Origin: Trichoplax sp. H2
Taxonomy: Eukaryota > Placozoa > Uniplacotomia > Trichoplacea
Reading direction: 5' to 3'
NCBI GenBank assembly: GCA_003344405.1
Contig: NOWV01000200.1
Location: forward strand, 1 to 64,000
Length of the DNA: 64,000 bases
A program made the translations under genes and the position numbers. This document shows positions 26,774 to 40,260 of this stretch, piece by piece (positions within the stretch are counted from its first letter, which is position 1; each line of letters begins with the position of its first letter). The notes under the pieces are model-generated. The model did no database searches and was not told the origin of the DNA. It saw only the letters and a list, made by a program, of their open reading frames with translations.

Positions 26774-29700
26774 TTACCCATGCAAAATGTATTCTGGATA
26801 AGCTGCATTATCATTAGAGATAACAAAAATCGTTGGATTACGAAACTGATCAACAGAAGAATGAACGCGTTCTGCTGGACTACCGGGAATTGTTTGCAAG
26901 TTAGGTTTATATCTGCAGTTAGATTGGGCATAAATTCCAGTTAAGACGCGAACAAGTAATAACTTATTGCCGTAACGTAAGGCCTTTTTCGGCTGATTTG
27001 CGAAGTAGACTCCTTTACCATACAAAAAACCTGTAGTAATGATAACAACATAATCAATAATACGATCTTTAATTGAAGAACAACTATTAGTGATTTTATA
27101 GGCCATTTAGTAAATTAAGTCAATAAATTATCATTTTAAATAGCTTTTTAGATATAGAACTACTTTTAGACATTCTACTCTTATTTAATATTATAATACT
27201 GTTACTCAGTACTAAAATTAATCGGATAAAGTGGTAATAATTCTTTGCCATTAGCTATCCTTAAATTGCAATAAAGAATACGTTATTTTAAGTTCTAGTA
27301 GTTGTATGTTAGATTATTAATTTATGATTCGATTACTACGAAAATAATTCATAACTCTATTAGTATGTTGCAACATATGGAGCACTCTAAAATTATAGAT
27401 ATTGTATCTGTCTCTAATAGATATAAAATAAAGCAAAACCTTAGATATGATAGCATGTAGGATAAAAGTAAAATCGAAGATTTCTATATTCTGCAAATCT
27501 CTTTTAATTTTAGATACTGACGTCCGTGTGTTGTCTTGGAAAATAATTAGTCTCTGAATTAGCTCAATATCTAACAATAGCAAAGACAACTACAATTCAC
27601 TGAGACATGAACGATAGGTTTCTCGCTCCATTAACGTTTTGCTTCAATTTTTTTAATGCCAGTATTTTATTTGAGCTGTAATTCTCATAATTACAAATTT
27701 GTCCTACTCTGATATAAGTCAGCTTTTACTAGAATTTCACTTAGTAGAAATTAATTTTATTGCCCTCACCTAGTGCATTACCACAGTTATTAATATCAAA
27801 TCCTGCTCTACAAATATTTTCAACATTTTGACTCTTGGTTCCATGAAATAAACGCCTTTCAACGGGCACTGAAGCCTTATATTTAATCACTGAAGCTTCT
27901 ATTTCTTTTTTTCTCTGTTGAAAATGATAATATAAATTCCAATTTTGCACTCGCTGAAATTTAGTAACTTTAATGCCTCGTGATCCTATGAGATCAAATA
28001 ATTCTTTTCGCTCTTTCTCATTTACCACATCCATAATCCGAGGAGGTCCATATTTGACTTCGTCAATAGAGTCATATTGCCAATAATCCGGCACATCGAT
28101 ATCTTCTATAATATAATGAAGCAAATTATTACCTATATACATTGCTTCATCGTATCATACTCTTATGTTCAGAAATATGCAGTAAGCAGCGGCTATGGAA
28201 TTCTTAAAAACTGTGTCACGGTACGAACTACCGTGAAGAAATAGCTATCTAAATTTGGTTAATATAATATAGTGATAATATATTACAACTAGTTACTTAC
28301 AATAGGAATTACTCTAGTTATAAATGTGTTACAGTAAATTTAATGCTGTGCTGTAATGTGCACTGAAACGATTCTGTGAATGGACATGTTGTAGTCCGAC
28401 TGTGAAAAATTAGTTAGTAGATGTTCTCACCTAAGTATATTTATAAGATGACTCATGAATGTTAGCTTCTGTAGAAGGGTATATAAGCCCGTCAGATAGT
28501 TGAATAAAGTAGTTCTCAATTGTCTAGTTGAGTTTAACGTAGAGTCAAAGGGGTCTAAATTCTTGTAAGATAGTTAAGGGATACTGAATCCCGGAGATTA
28601 TAGTAATTTCGAGATTTGTTTTACACTATCTTTGTCACGAAGCTGGTTCGTGACAAACTGGCATACCAACATATTCGTACACTACTACTTCATACAAATC
28701 TGCTACTTTTTTGAGCATGAACGAAAATTTTCGTGTAGTACTTTAGGAATACGAGTAGCATTGAGCTGCAATACATAAAGACATTATGTTCTGTCTTATT
28801 AAAAATACCTATATATATTAGATGTCGAATATAAACTGACCGAATATTTGAACTAACCCACAGAAACACGCTTAAGGTATCGCCGTACATGATTCAATCC
28901 TTGTCATCCAAGATTAAAATAAAGGTATAATTTTACTAACAATAAATCTGTGCTACCAGTCATCTATGAAATAGTTTTATGAAGCAAATGCGATCACGTA
29001 CTCCTGGCAATGAGCCCAACTTTTTTTAAAGAAATATCTTCATTATATTACAGACCTAGAGTGTTCATGTAAATACCTTGGTAAATAATTCTGTCTATAC
29101 TATATTGCCAATCATATCTTGTTTCTATCTTCATATTTTTGTAATCTATGGCTCTGATATTAAAGCTAAAGTTATTAATACGTTGGCAATTTTTAGTTTT
29201 TTTAAAATTCTTGTAGTTTTTTTCTATTTGGTAGTTTAATTTTTGACCGAAAGGATAGCTTATATTTCCAACTTTAAGTACCCATGCGACAGAATTGACA
29301 TTCAATTCTTGCTCTTCTTTTATAGCAAATTGCTCTAATTTTAACTTTGTGAGTTGACGAATTTCTGATATTGCGTTGGTTATATCGTTGTTGAAGCCGT
29401 AAAGTAGTAAATTCCTACTAGAATCTTGTTTAGGTTTTCTACTAATGAAGGTGTTGTATTTGCACCATAGTTCAAGTGCATAACGATGCCAGTGATCGTT
29501 TTCCATATTACATATGTAATTATCAACCGGAAGAATTTGAGTAGTCCACGATGGAACACATTCTTCTATCTTCGATTGAATTTTAAAGATCGTCTCTTGA
29601 TCGTATGCAGCAATCAAAATCTTAATACCATCAACATCTTCATGAATGTCGTGAGTGATTTTCCATTGCAATTTTGGATTTTGTCTGATATACTGCCGAA

Positions 29701-32700
29701 TCCAAGTAGCAGTTTCTAAAGCACGCTGCTTTTGACCCATTAAGAAACGAATACAATTAATTTTACTTTTATGTGATTTATGCTGATTTAAGAATAATTC
29801 ATACTTCAATATCAATTTGTGTATATCTTCCCTACTAAAATCGACATTTAATAAGGGACATAAGATTGATTTTCTACCACTTGCATTAAGGCAAGTTAAT
29901 AAAACACCAAAACCGGCTATTAATCCGTAGGGGCAAACTTGACATAATTGCGGTGTTTCTGTACAACTAGGATCGAATTGTATCGTTTCTGAAGTATGGT
30001 CAGATGTCGGAAATCGAAAATTTTCCGTTAATTTACTCGATATCAAGTGTTGACTACACAAATTTGTAATATCGATTAAAACTTGACTTTCGGTGTGCAG
30101 GGTTGTACCATATTCCACGCATACTTTACATGATTCTTGATAGTTATCACACTCTGCTATAAAGACAGCATTCGATAGCGGACTCTGTTCTTTTGTTTTC
30201 TGGTTAAAATTTTGTGTTATAAGTGAGATTTCAGTATTTTCGTCTAGGCTTAATTGTTGCTCGTTGACTGCTTTCAAAACCTTCTGGAAAGCCTGATGAC
30301 ATCTTGCGTTATTGTCGATAACAATTTGTATTAGGATTAGTTTTTGCGAACTTTGATTTTCTTGAGCAAAGTTTATAATGACACGGAATGTTTCTCTTGC
30401 TATTTGATTATAATGTAAATGATTTTCATCAATTCCTATCACAGGTATAGCTATTGAATTCATTTGAGCTTTGCTAGCAAGACGTAGACATTCTAGTAGT
30501 TTAGCTTTCAGCGACTATAGTAAAGAAAGTGAAAACATTTCTTATAGCAACAAAGCTACTGATATTTAATAATAGGATAAGTGATAGGTTTACGAAAAAG
30601 ATCGGATAATTTATATTTATCGAATTAACACTAACTTGTAATGACCGGTCAGAACTTAAGAATGGAATATGATAAACTTTCTTACAATCAAAGTATTTGC
30701 CGTCAGTGATTGCAATATCATCATTAGTCATTTTCTTAAAAGCACTTTTACATTCCGTTTGGTACGCTTTTCCGCCTGATTTAGACAGGCTACTTGCAAT
30801 ATTTCCTTCATGATGTTGCTTGAAATGGACTGAATTAACAATAGCATCGACCTAATTTCACAAAATGAGCATCGTTAACATATTGGAAAGAAAGTAACTG
30901 CTTGAAATAGCAGGTATAATTGAACTATAAAACTACTATTCTCATCCTGACATATTTGGATTGTTGTTGAATTAGTCCTTGTATAAGTTCTATCTTGATG
31001 TCGCTGATCATTATTCGGTCTTTAGTGAGATACAAAACATCCTTAAAGGGCAGAGTCTTTGCACTAATGGTTGTTTCAATTTCTGACGTAGAGGAGTTGC
31101 AGTATTGAGTATCGACAAGTAGATTTGAAGGCCTAATAAACAAATTAAAATCATTTAGCAGCAAATAGCTACGGTAATCTTTCGATGAGTGAAGAATCTA
31201 ATGCTTTCCATCTATAATTTGGCCCATATTACCAAAACTACTAGGTAAAATACGAAGTTTTGAGCATTATCAAATCGAGAAATTTTTCTGAAGTCATATC
31301 TTGACTCATGATTTTGTTCAAGGGATATTTTAAATTTAGCCAATAATCAAATTAAGACTGTCTTCTAAAATTGATAATTTTAGGATAGAATACTTTTAAG
31401 TAATATACCTGCACGACGAATTTATAAAGTAATGTGAGCCTTAGTAAGGATTGTTATATGGTTAAGAAATAGGTCTAGAAAACGTGGGAGAAATATCGGT
31501 TTGCGGATATTCTCCGGAAAAATTATACCAAAAATTATTTCTTGAGTTGAGATAATAACTTCAAATTGATAGAAGCAATCACCACTGTACGGTATTTATA
31601 CATAAGAAATTACAGTTAACCATTATGGTCAAACTACGTATCATATAAGAGTGAAACAAATTTTGCATTTACGGTAGATAATGAAGATTAAGAAATTTGT
31701 GATTTTAAGATAATTTTTCGGATAGAACTCTTCGATGAAAATCACTTCAGATAGACAGCAGCAATCAATGCTGCATTTATATTGGAATTGTAGTATATTG
31801 CTATTGCTAACCTACATATTAAATGAGAGTGAAACTAACTATACATATATATTGCGTACGAATTGCGTCATATTAAAATTATGTTAGCGTTAATTAATAG
31901 TACAAGATTAATTTCACGTGATTGAAGATTATGATGTACTGCAGTACCGCCACAGTCATAGACCTGTAGTTTTTGTTCAAGCAAAGCAAATTGTTTAGGC
32001 ATCATGAAGTAGCGTAATAGCAATCAGTCTCAAAGTAGTAATTTAAAGATAGTGCTAGATAGATATAAGCTAAAAATAAGTGTAGATTTGAGAGTGAGGA
32101 ATTTTGCCACACACTTAAACATTTCAATTTGATAGCTCTAAATCTTTAACATTGTTATTATTATTAAAAGCGTCAGGCTCGCATAAAGATCGATGTAGAA
32201 CTACTGCACATTCAGTATCATTTTACTACTAATCTGAAAGCTAATTCAAATATTCGATTTTGAGATATTCATCGGAAATAACGACATAAATTTTCTCGTA
32301 ATTCGAAATTTCTTACGTATAGTGAAGAAAATGATGATGATGTTTGATTTAGGCTGCGAAAGTCCCTAATGTCTAAATTTGTTATCTTAACATGAGTTAT
32401 ACGTGCTCAAAATTGGCTATCTTATAATAAAAGGAATATAATTATCATATGCATATTACAATTGCTAAAAGTGATAAAACTAATCCGTAGTTTAAAATAT
32501 CAATTACCGATATTATTTAATTAGCTTTCTAGCTATCAACATTTACATATAAAGAAGCTTACTCTGAAACCGTTGGAAAATGGACGTCAATTTTGCATTC
32601 AAATTCATCTCGAATGTTCTGCAGTTTAATTTGACCATCATTTTCGGTGAGAAATCGACCCATTCTAGAAAATTGGCTAATGCCTGATTGCTCGTGGACG

Positions 32701-35700
32701 AACGAATAACGAAATAACTTTTTAATTTGGAAATAAATAAGTTGCTGATCATGAGGATAGCATTGAATAATAATTTCTCCTTCTCGACCATCTTGATTAG
32801 CGGGGGTGTCATTTGTAACATTTTTGCAATGTACGTAACAGTGATATTCTTCCTCAATACGATGAAAATGATGTCGAAGAAATTCTAACCAAATAGATGA
32901 TCCAGTTTCGATTTTTTGGTCAATCGAAAATTCGATCATTTTATAGTCTAGAATGCTCTTGTTGATAGCAACTAAAACTTGTTTCACAGAATCCTTCAAG
33001 CCAATCGCAATAATATTACAATGAGCGGATTGGGTATCAATTTCGGTTTGCAGACAAACTTTGTGCTGATCCGATAAATTAAGAAGGAAATCGGGCTTCA
33101 GGACCTTACCATCTAACACTAAATTAAAACTATCACCAATAATTTTAATCGATTGGGTTGAAATTTCACAGTGTAAATAAGAAATTGCTCTTGAATATTC
33201 TGAGTGATTGAGAGCAACGATGGAAATGAAATCTTGTTGATTCTTATAAATTCCTGCTTGAATAGATTGCTCCATTAATTTTCTATTTAGATGATGTTGA
33301 TTGTCGTCATATTTGGATAAAAAGCTCGTCATCGATTCTGTCAAGCCAGCACTACTAATCTCAATCCCAATAAGTGCTGTTAATTCTTGCATAATAATTA
33401 GTTTATGATGTTCATTCATTTTAACGGCTATGATAGGATAACCATATCGTTGAAAAAATTTAAAATAAACAGGAATGCCTTTTAGACGTAATTTCTTATC
33501 TAGCTCAATGAGTTGCAATAAGAATTTGACATGATGAGCTATAGGAAACTCTTCTAATTCTCCCTCCATTTCCCCCCAAAATTCCCTTTGATCGCAAATG
33601 CTTTCCGTGTCACTTTTTAATTCTTTCTGGCTATGTTGGGATGGGGTTGAAAAATCGTCTGAATCACTCATGTCAGAAATATTATGGCTAAAGTCTATAA
33701 TGGAAAAGGGTAAAAGTTAAGCGAAATTTACGGAATGCCGAGATAACATAGAATTCTATGAGTTTGGTATACTTTGAATATTAATAACTAGAGGATAAGC
33801 CAAGCCTTTGATTAAGATTAATAATATGATAGCGGTACTGTAATTTCTGAAAGCTAATATGAATAGAAATTTCGATAGCTTTTTGATACGTTAATACGAT
33901 CGCTAAACTTAAATTGGCTTATTAAATCATAGTATAAAGTTAAAGAAGCATAATTATGTCTTGTCTTAAGTAATAATAGACAATTTACAGGCGTTTCTTT
34001 ACTAATATGTCTTACTCTTTAGAAGTGACTTTCACTAACTAATGCTGATCTAATTTCATCAAATAACGTATGTAGGTATTTGTTGGAAACACTATCATCT
34101 ATGATTTTATACCTTCTTATTAGATAAATCAATAGTTTTATAATTTTATTCAATTACCTATAATAAATTTTTATGTAAATTGGCTATAAATCGACTGGTT
34201 TTCAAATAAGTTTGAGTTTAGTTATGTCTGAGGAGACTAGTAACTACCGTTCCTCCTGATACTAGGAGATCGTCATTATTTAGAGTCATACTGTAGGTAA
34301 ACATCGTCAAGGGCAAGTTTTACTGTAGGCTATTAGCGTTTAGTTTTCTATGATAGTTGTATTTTTTTCGTCGCAAAATTTAGATTTGTAATGCTTGTTA
34401 ACCAGGTAAAGATCTACTCTATTGAATCCGAATATTAAATTTTTACAATAAGAAGTACGATAGGTAATGGATGAGGATGTCATTCTATTATGAATCATTG
34501 TAACGTTAGCTGATTGCAATATTATAGGCCTTAGATACGAAATGCCATGATTAAAGGTTACGATTTCGTTAAAAAGGCGTTAATTTCTTAATTAAACGAA
34601 GTTTTATGTATGAAATCAGGTCTCCTTCTTATAGAATAGTTTTCAATGACTACAGATCTTGGAGAAAATTATTCTTAGCCTCTCAATATTAATCGAAGTT
34701 AATTTTTTGTAGTATTCTTCATTAATTATGATTAAAAGCGCTAAAAAATAATATGAAAAGTTAATTGCACCTTTTCATTATTTACTACTTTTATTGCCCC
34801 CTGGAACAGAAATAAATTCTACTTTCTATATTAGCTGCTGTACCTTCAGATTCAAATATTTCCATGGCATTTTCAGGTTGGGCTTCACTTTTGGGAGAAT
34901 CCTAGCGAAATTAAATATTCCATTAGCTATACATCAGAAAGCCCTTACGCTATCAGTAAATGACTAATTTTAAGGCTATATGAAAAGCTATGTTTAATTT
35001 TAAAAATCCTTAATGTTAACTCCAAATTTGAAGTAAATGACATAGTGAATATTAAAAGAATACGGTTAATTTTGTTCATATTTACTTTCAATCCCTTTTT
35101 TTTTTTTATCATTGATATTAACTTCTTAAAAATTAAAGAATCTTTACATTCGTCTGCTAGAAATGCCTTAATTTGTTTGCCAGGTTCAATGTTGAAATAT
35201 CGAAAGCAAAGTAAGGCAATTAAGCCGCTCTTGTCATCTTTATACGTAAGGCTTCTGTATATTAAAATAGCGATAAATGTTACGAAATTTAGGATAATGA
35301 CAGTATTTTGCTGATATTTTTTGTACGGCAAGTATAGCAAAGGTTTTGATCTACTATTTAATTTAAAATAATTTAAAATTGAGCGCAAGTTGTTAAGTAA
35401 GAAAAGATTTATTTGCTGTATATCAACTTAGGCACTGATGAAATTAAGTGTACAGTTCGACCGTAGACATATTATAATTAGTCTCTGATATTCGTAAGTT
35501 TATCTAACTTCTTAGTACTATCAGACGACCGATCTATTAAAAACCCATTTATCTATATTTACATGCAATCAGAAGAGCCATTTTTGCAATCAATAATTTC
35601 TCCAGCTTGACTAAAGCAGTGAATACATTCCACCTATAAATAACGAAAACTAATCTTTTAGAGAGCTCAGTTTACCCTCACACACTTATTAGGTATCAAA

Positions 35701-36319
35701 CACGATGATATTATTCTAGTATATTATTGTTAATTGACGAAAGGGCTTACTATGCTCATCGATATTGGCAATCGTGATACATGAATGGTGATTGGTTTGG
35801 ATTCGCCAGTAAAATGCCGTAATTTCCTGTGGTAGAGGATTTTTCTAAAAAAAATAATGGAAAAGATATTATAGTTAGATAAAGCTAGACTTTTCTCCAT
35901 ATATATATATACATGCACATATCCAGACACGGTTCTAATTTTTTGCTCTTATAGAAATTGAATGACCATTTCTATCTGTCAATCAATCAGTAAGAATCTA
36001 ATTTCCATACTTATTTAACAATTCTTTACGAAAACGTAATAAGCTTTCTTATATCGGTACTATTTTTCTTCAGATATTAATGTCAATACCAATAAGCATT
36101 ATTCACCTGCTTTCTAACAAGCTATCATAAAAATTGCCTTTACAAGCCTTTACTTTCTCTCTCTTTTGAAATAGCATTTCATTTAATCGTTGGCGCAAGC
36201 CCAACGGCATTGCCAAAGACCAATAAACTCGGAAAGATAATCGACTTCCTTCAAGCCTTCTGCCATAAAGATTTGCCATTACCGTCACAGCATCATTTTC
36301 GGAGAAGACCTGAAGGATT
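26774..36319 (-). CDS. PARP14-like mono-ADP-ribosyltransferase (locus P1)
   Basis: Large multidomain enzyme expected to transfer single ADP-ribose units and bind ADP-ribose or RNA. Exons in transcript order: 36319-36107 (RRM1 second half), 35844-35751, 35633-35563 and 35254-35086 (RRM2), 34901-34844, 33694-32563 (KH-like modules), 31168-30952 and 30851-30636 (macro, DAIVNS), 30514-29056 (macro end NSIAIPVIG, second macro-like module, KH-like, WWE-like), 28105-27770 and 27030-26774 (catalytic). All junctions agree in phase, giving about 1,400 residues. Catalytic landmarks: FQRVQNWNLYYHF, LFHGT (triad His), GKGVYFAN (triad Tyr), AYPEYI, where Ile replaces the Glu needed for chain elongation, so a mono-ART is expected. 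The macro loop lacks the usual Gly triplet, so binding may be weak. The RRM1 first half and the start codon were not found upstream of 36.3 kb. Confidence 0.85.
28440..28660. repeat. Diverged LTR-like repeat copy with perfect inverted repeat
   Basis: Inside a P1 intron. Shares the order TGACTCATGAA, TATATAA box and AATAAAG with the copies at 173, 22397 and 39545. It ends with TTTGTCACGAA and TTCGTGACAAA, an 11-base perfect inverted repeat around a five-base loop. Confidence 0.45.
31560..31850. repeat. Degenerate tandem duplication in a P1 intron
   Basis: 31567-31665 and 31750-31840 share GATAGAAGCAATCA-like, TATTTATA and AGAGTGAAACWAA words at a spacing of about 180 bases. A weaker trace may continue toward 32.3 kb. 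Lies in the intron between the KH-like exon and the first macro exon. Confidence 0.4.
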
Positions 36320-36329
36320 CTGTGTCAAC

Positions 36330-39220
36330 GTATGATGAAAAATTAGCTTGAATAGAAAGCGATTGCTGGCATGATTTAATGTATTTAGCGGAGTCAAGCA
36401 ATTAACTAATGCTTGTGATTTCTGCATTATAGGCTTCATTAAGCCTCAATAACAAGAAATGATACTAACAATTATGTCTGATGATATGCTATAGCCATTA
36501 ACAAACCAAAAAGTTACTTTGCATCAAATTTATCATATATTTTTTCCCTGTTCCTATACATTTATCATATGAATCTGATAAAATTTTAACCTTACAAAGC
36601 CTCAATGTTATTTTTAACTACTTACGCAAAATTTCGTTCTTTTTTTTTATAATGAACATATTTTCCGAATTTGATACTACTACGTGAGGACGTTAGGGTG
36701 TTTACTTGTCCTATAAATTTCTAACCATAAAATGTCAAGAGATTTTATGTATTTATATTCATAATGAAACAGCAGGTTTATTTTTAGAGTATATTTTTAA
36801 TTTTCGATTATCCATAGTTTAATAAAAAATTTCTATTTTAAAATACATTGCAAAATAAATGAATGCATACACAAGTTTTAAGATTACTACTTCAGACTGT
36901 ATTTGTCTACAAGTTTCATTAGCTAATAGTGATCTATAGTAAAAATTTAGTCTTTCATCTAGAATGAAGGGACCGAGTAGATATTAAAATATCAAATTAA
37001 ACATAGAATTTAATGTTGATGATTTATTAATTCATTGTTTGCAAAAGTGCTTTTTACAAAACGGCTAGAGCTAATTGATATTTTTGCAGTATTACCATAC
37101 TTTCAAAGCATATAATTGCTATAATAAGCTGAAAATTATTACAGTTTCATATCATGTAGGATTATCGTAAGTCTTAAATTGTCGACATAAATCCTCAGAA
37201 AATAAGGAAATCGACTTCCATCTAATCTAGCTTAACAATCAGCAAATAAGTAGTCTTTACTCGTCTATATCACATACGGTAAATTTTTCTACCTTTAAGG
37301 CGATCTCTTCCATCTCACAAACCCATATTTCGTACGAATTACTATTTAATTGATGAATGCTAATAAATTATAAATAAGTTCATGTTAAAATTGGAATAGG
37401 ACGGTAATTTTTGGTAGCTATTTAATTTTAGTGATGACATATAAAAAGCCAATCACTAATAAAATTTAGGTGATACAAATGATGGTTTCTACAATTTTCA
37501 CTACAATTATCTTCGATGCCTCCAACGAAAGGTAGCATGAAGAGGTACAGTGTATATTTCGATTTAAGGTCTTCTTAAATTAACCAATACTTTAATAACG
37601 TTACGAATTATAATGTACAGTTTATTAAACTTTCTAATGTCTTGCAAATAAAAAATAAACAAAGACACTTCTGCTGCTGGTAATTAATAATCTACTGGAT
37701 TCTGTCAAACTAAATCATTTTCTAAGTCATAGAGTTTACAGTGAATTTTTACCATGCTATTAAAGACTATAACTTATTTATCAATCAGATCATAAAATTA
37801 TTACGCTTGATTATGTAGATAATTCATGGTAGTATTAATTTGAAGTAAATTTTCTGTTAAAATATAGATGGACTTCTGATTAATAATTCTTTAGCTATTA
37901 AGATTAATTAATACAGAACTAAATGCATTAATATTATTTCAATAAAACTATAATTGAGGATAAAATGCCTAAATCTTAGATGCTTGTGCAACTTGAATTT
38001 ATTGACAGTGAATCAAGAACCATTTAATCGCTTTTGTTATGCACTGAAATTAGTATTTGGTTATCTGTTAAAGTTATGAAATGATGATACTTATTCTAAG
38101 ATATTTTAAAGCAATACTGTAAATGCTTCTGAATGGATTAGATAATTTAAAGTTTTTAACTAGCTGTTTAACGCATTAAAAAATTACGATTTGCTTTTTT
38201 TGGCTATAATATTGTAATATAGAAAGAGCAGACCTGAGAGAATTTGTCGTTGCCATCTTTTAGGGGATACTAAGGAAAGCTTGAAAATATGCAAAACTCT
38301 ATCCTATATAGAAAGGATCGATAATTCAAACCTATATTAGATAATAAACAAAAGTATTGAGTTTCTCTGTAATTTTAAGATAATTCTAACCATACTGAGA
38401 AAGCGTATGCTCGTATATATATAACAGTACTCATAAGTTACTGGCAATTAATTTTGAATAGTTGCTAAAAATTTGATCGGTATTGCAATTAACTAGGTTC
38501 TATCAATATGATGAAATACAGCAATTTTTAGCAAAGCAAGTAGTATTAGCATACATGACATTCTAGTAACTCCAAGTATTAACAAATGATTAAATTAAAA
38601 AATTATGCCATTTCTAAGCTTCTGAATCAAATTTTGATCTGCTACAGGGTAGATCAGAGAATCAATCTTACGGTTGCAATATGGTAATCAAATAATGGTT
38701 CCTCATATTGCAAGAGTTAGCAAAGGCTTTATCTTCCTTCCCTTACTTCTGTTATAAATTACGATTTGCAACAAAGTAAATGTAAACTATTACTTAGAAA
38801 TTAGATGTACTTATAAGGCCACTGGGCAGACCTATCCTTTTCGTCATCCACCAATAGTATCACTCAATTAATGACAATTTTTCATCATCAAAAGGGTACA
38901 GGATAACTATACTTCCCTCAAAAGATTAAACTATGAGCCCAAGCTTTATTTAATGTATCAAACAATTACAGTAGTATTATATTGCTGAGTTCATGTTCAA
39001 TATCAATACTTTAATAACCTTGCTGGGCAAAATGAACCAATACGCACGCCCCGTAAAAATGTAGCTATATTTTACCGGGTATAATTAAAGCGTAGCTTTT
39101 AAATTTTTACTTTAATCTAAGCAATGTTGCAACACTGACCGCATATAGTACTTCAGAAAGATATGATTGGAGAGCTACGATATCGCTTATTTCTTACATT
39201 GTACTACATCCAATTATGAC
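36330..39220. other. No gene seen; should contain the P1 5' end
   Basis: The P1 gene needs at least one more upstream exon (RRM1 first half and start). I looked on the minus strand and could not pick a convincing one in this AT-rich stretch. Confidence 0.4.
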
Positions 39221-39224
39221 AGTC

Positions 39225-39846
39225 TTATATACTGTATTAGAGTAAAAATATCTATGTTAAGATAATTTTGTTAGCCTATTCTTATTTAGTTAATTTCTAA
39301 TTTGGATATAATGTATTTTAATATAGCACTGGCTTTTTATGACAGTGGCATATATACATATACTGAAATTAATAGTTATATTAGGCAATGCGAATTATTT
39401 ACTTACAGTTCAAATCATTATGATTGTAGCTTACTTATGGTAGATTGCAAATTATCATGGAAATGTCCCGTGATAGGACATATCGTAATCTGACTATTCT
39501 GTATTAGTCATCAGATGTCTATGTTCGTAAATACTGTTGTCTGCATTAGGGAGAAGTAGCTTAAATTAACATATAAAACTGCCAATGATTCCAAAGTTAA
39601 CCATACTAACTATGACTCATGAACTATTAAGGAGGAGTACAGTATGTAAACGCAATATATCGTGTAATGAAGTTAATTGTGAAACCTAGCGTTTAACGTA
39701 AAATAAGAGGCGTCTAAGCCTTTGTGTTGTCTGCTAGTAGAGTAAAAGTGTTCCTGATTGTGTATATATCGCTCCTTGATACGTGATTCAAGCAATTCAC
39801 TTATTGATCGTAAATTCCCTTATCTTGCTGCAAAGCTCTTTTGTGA
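39225..39846. repeat. LTR-like interspersed repeat, full copy
   Basis: Full-length partner of 22079-22697. The TGACTCAT word is intact, while the TATA box has drifted to AGTATGTAAACG and the TTCCTTGA hairpin carries a mismatch, so this is the older or less constrained copy. It contains the 63-codon open frame at 39302-39493. Confidence 0.7.
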
Positions 39847-39854
39847 GACCAATA

Positions 39855-40260
39855 TATAATTACGAGTACAACCTCAACATAAATTCTAGTTGATATCACT
39901 ACAGAGGATAATTCTAATGTTGTACTACATCCACTATAGTCAAATAATTACTAATGCATTCTGAACACTTATTGGAAACATTAGCTGAGATCACCACGGA
40001 AGATTATTGCAATATTGTTTATATTTCCAATTTAGGACTACGAGTACACTCCAACACACGCATTAGAATTATTAAGTGAAATTACTATACAAAATTATCC
40101 GAATATTGCATTGCAACAATATATAACTAGGAGTATATTCTCAGCAAAAACAATGGAGTCGTTAATTGAAATAGCTTCAGAAGATAATTCTAATATCGTA
40201 TTACATACAGTATAATAAATAATCATAAATTCACTGTTAATTCATTTTAGTACGATTATC
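39855..40260 (+). pseudogene. Decayed tandem repeat of about 105 bp, helical-repeat-like
   Basis: Four imperfect units, each encoding in some frame a variant of LxEITxEDxxNIVL (for example LAEITTEDYCNIVY, LLSEITIQNYPNIAL, LIEIASEDNSNIVL). The frame is broken by stops and shifts between units. Such a 33-35 residue amphipathic repeat resembles ARM/HEAT or TPR proteins, but I cannot say which. It starts directly at the right end of the LTR-like repeat. Confidence 0.45.

Noticed and set aside
36103-36288. Initially considered a GPCR fragment because of YWSLAM-like residues
   Set aside because: The frame fits an RRM C-terminal half (NDAVTVMANL, then EGSRLSFRVY) and joins in phase to P1.
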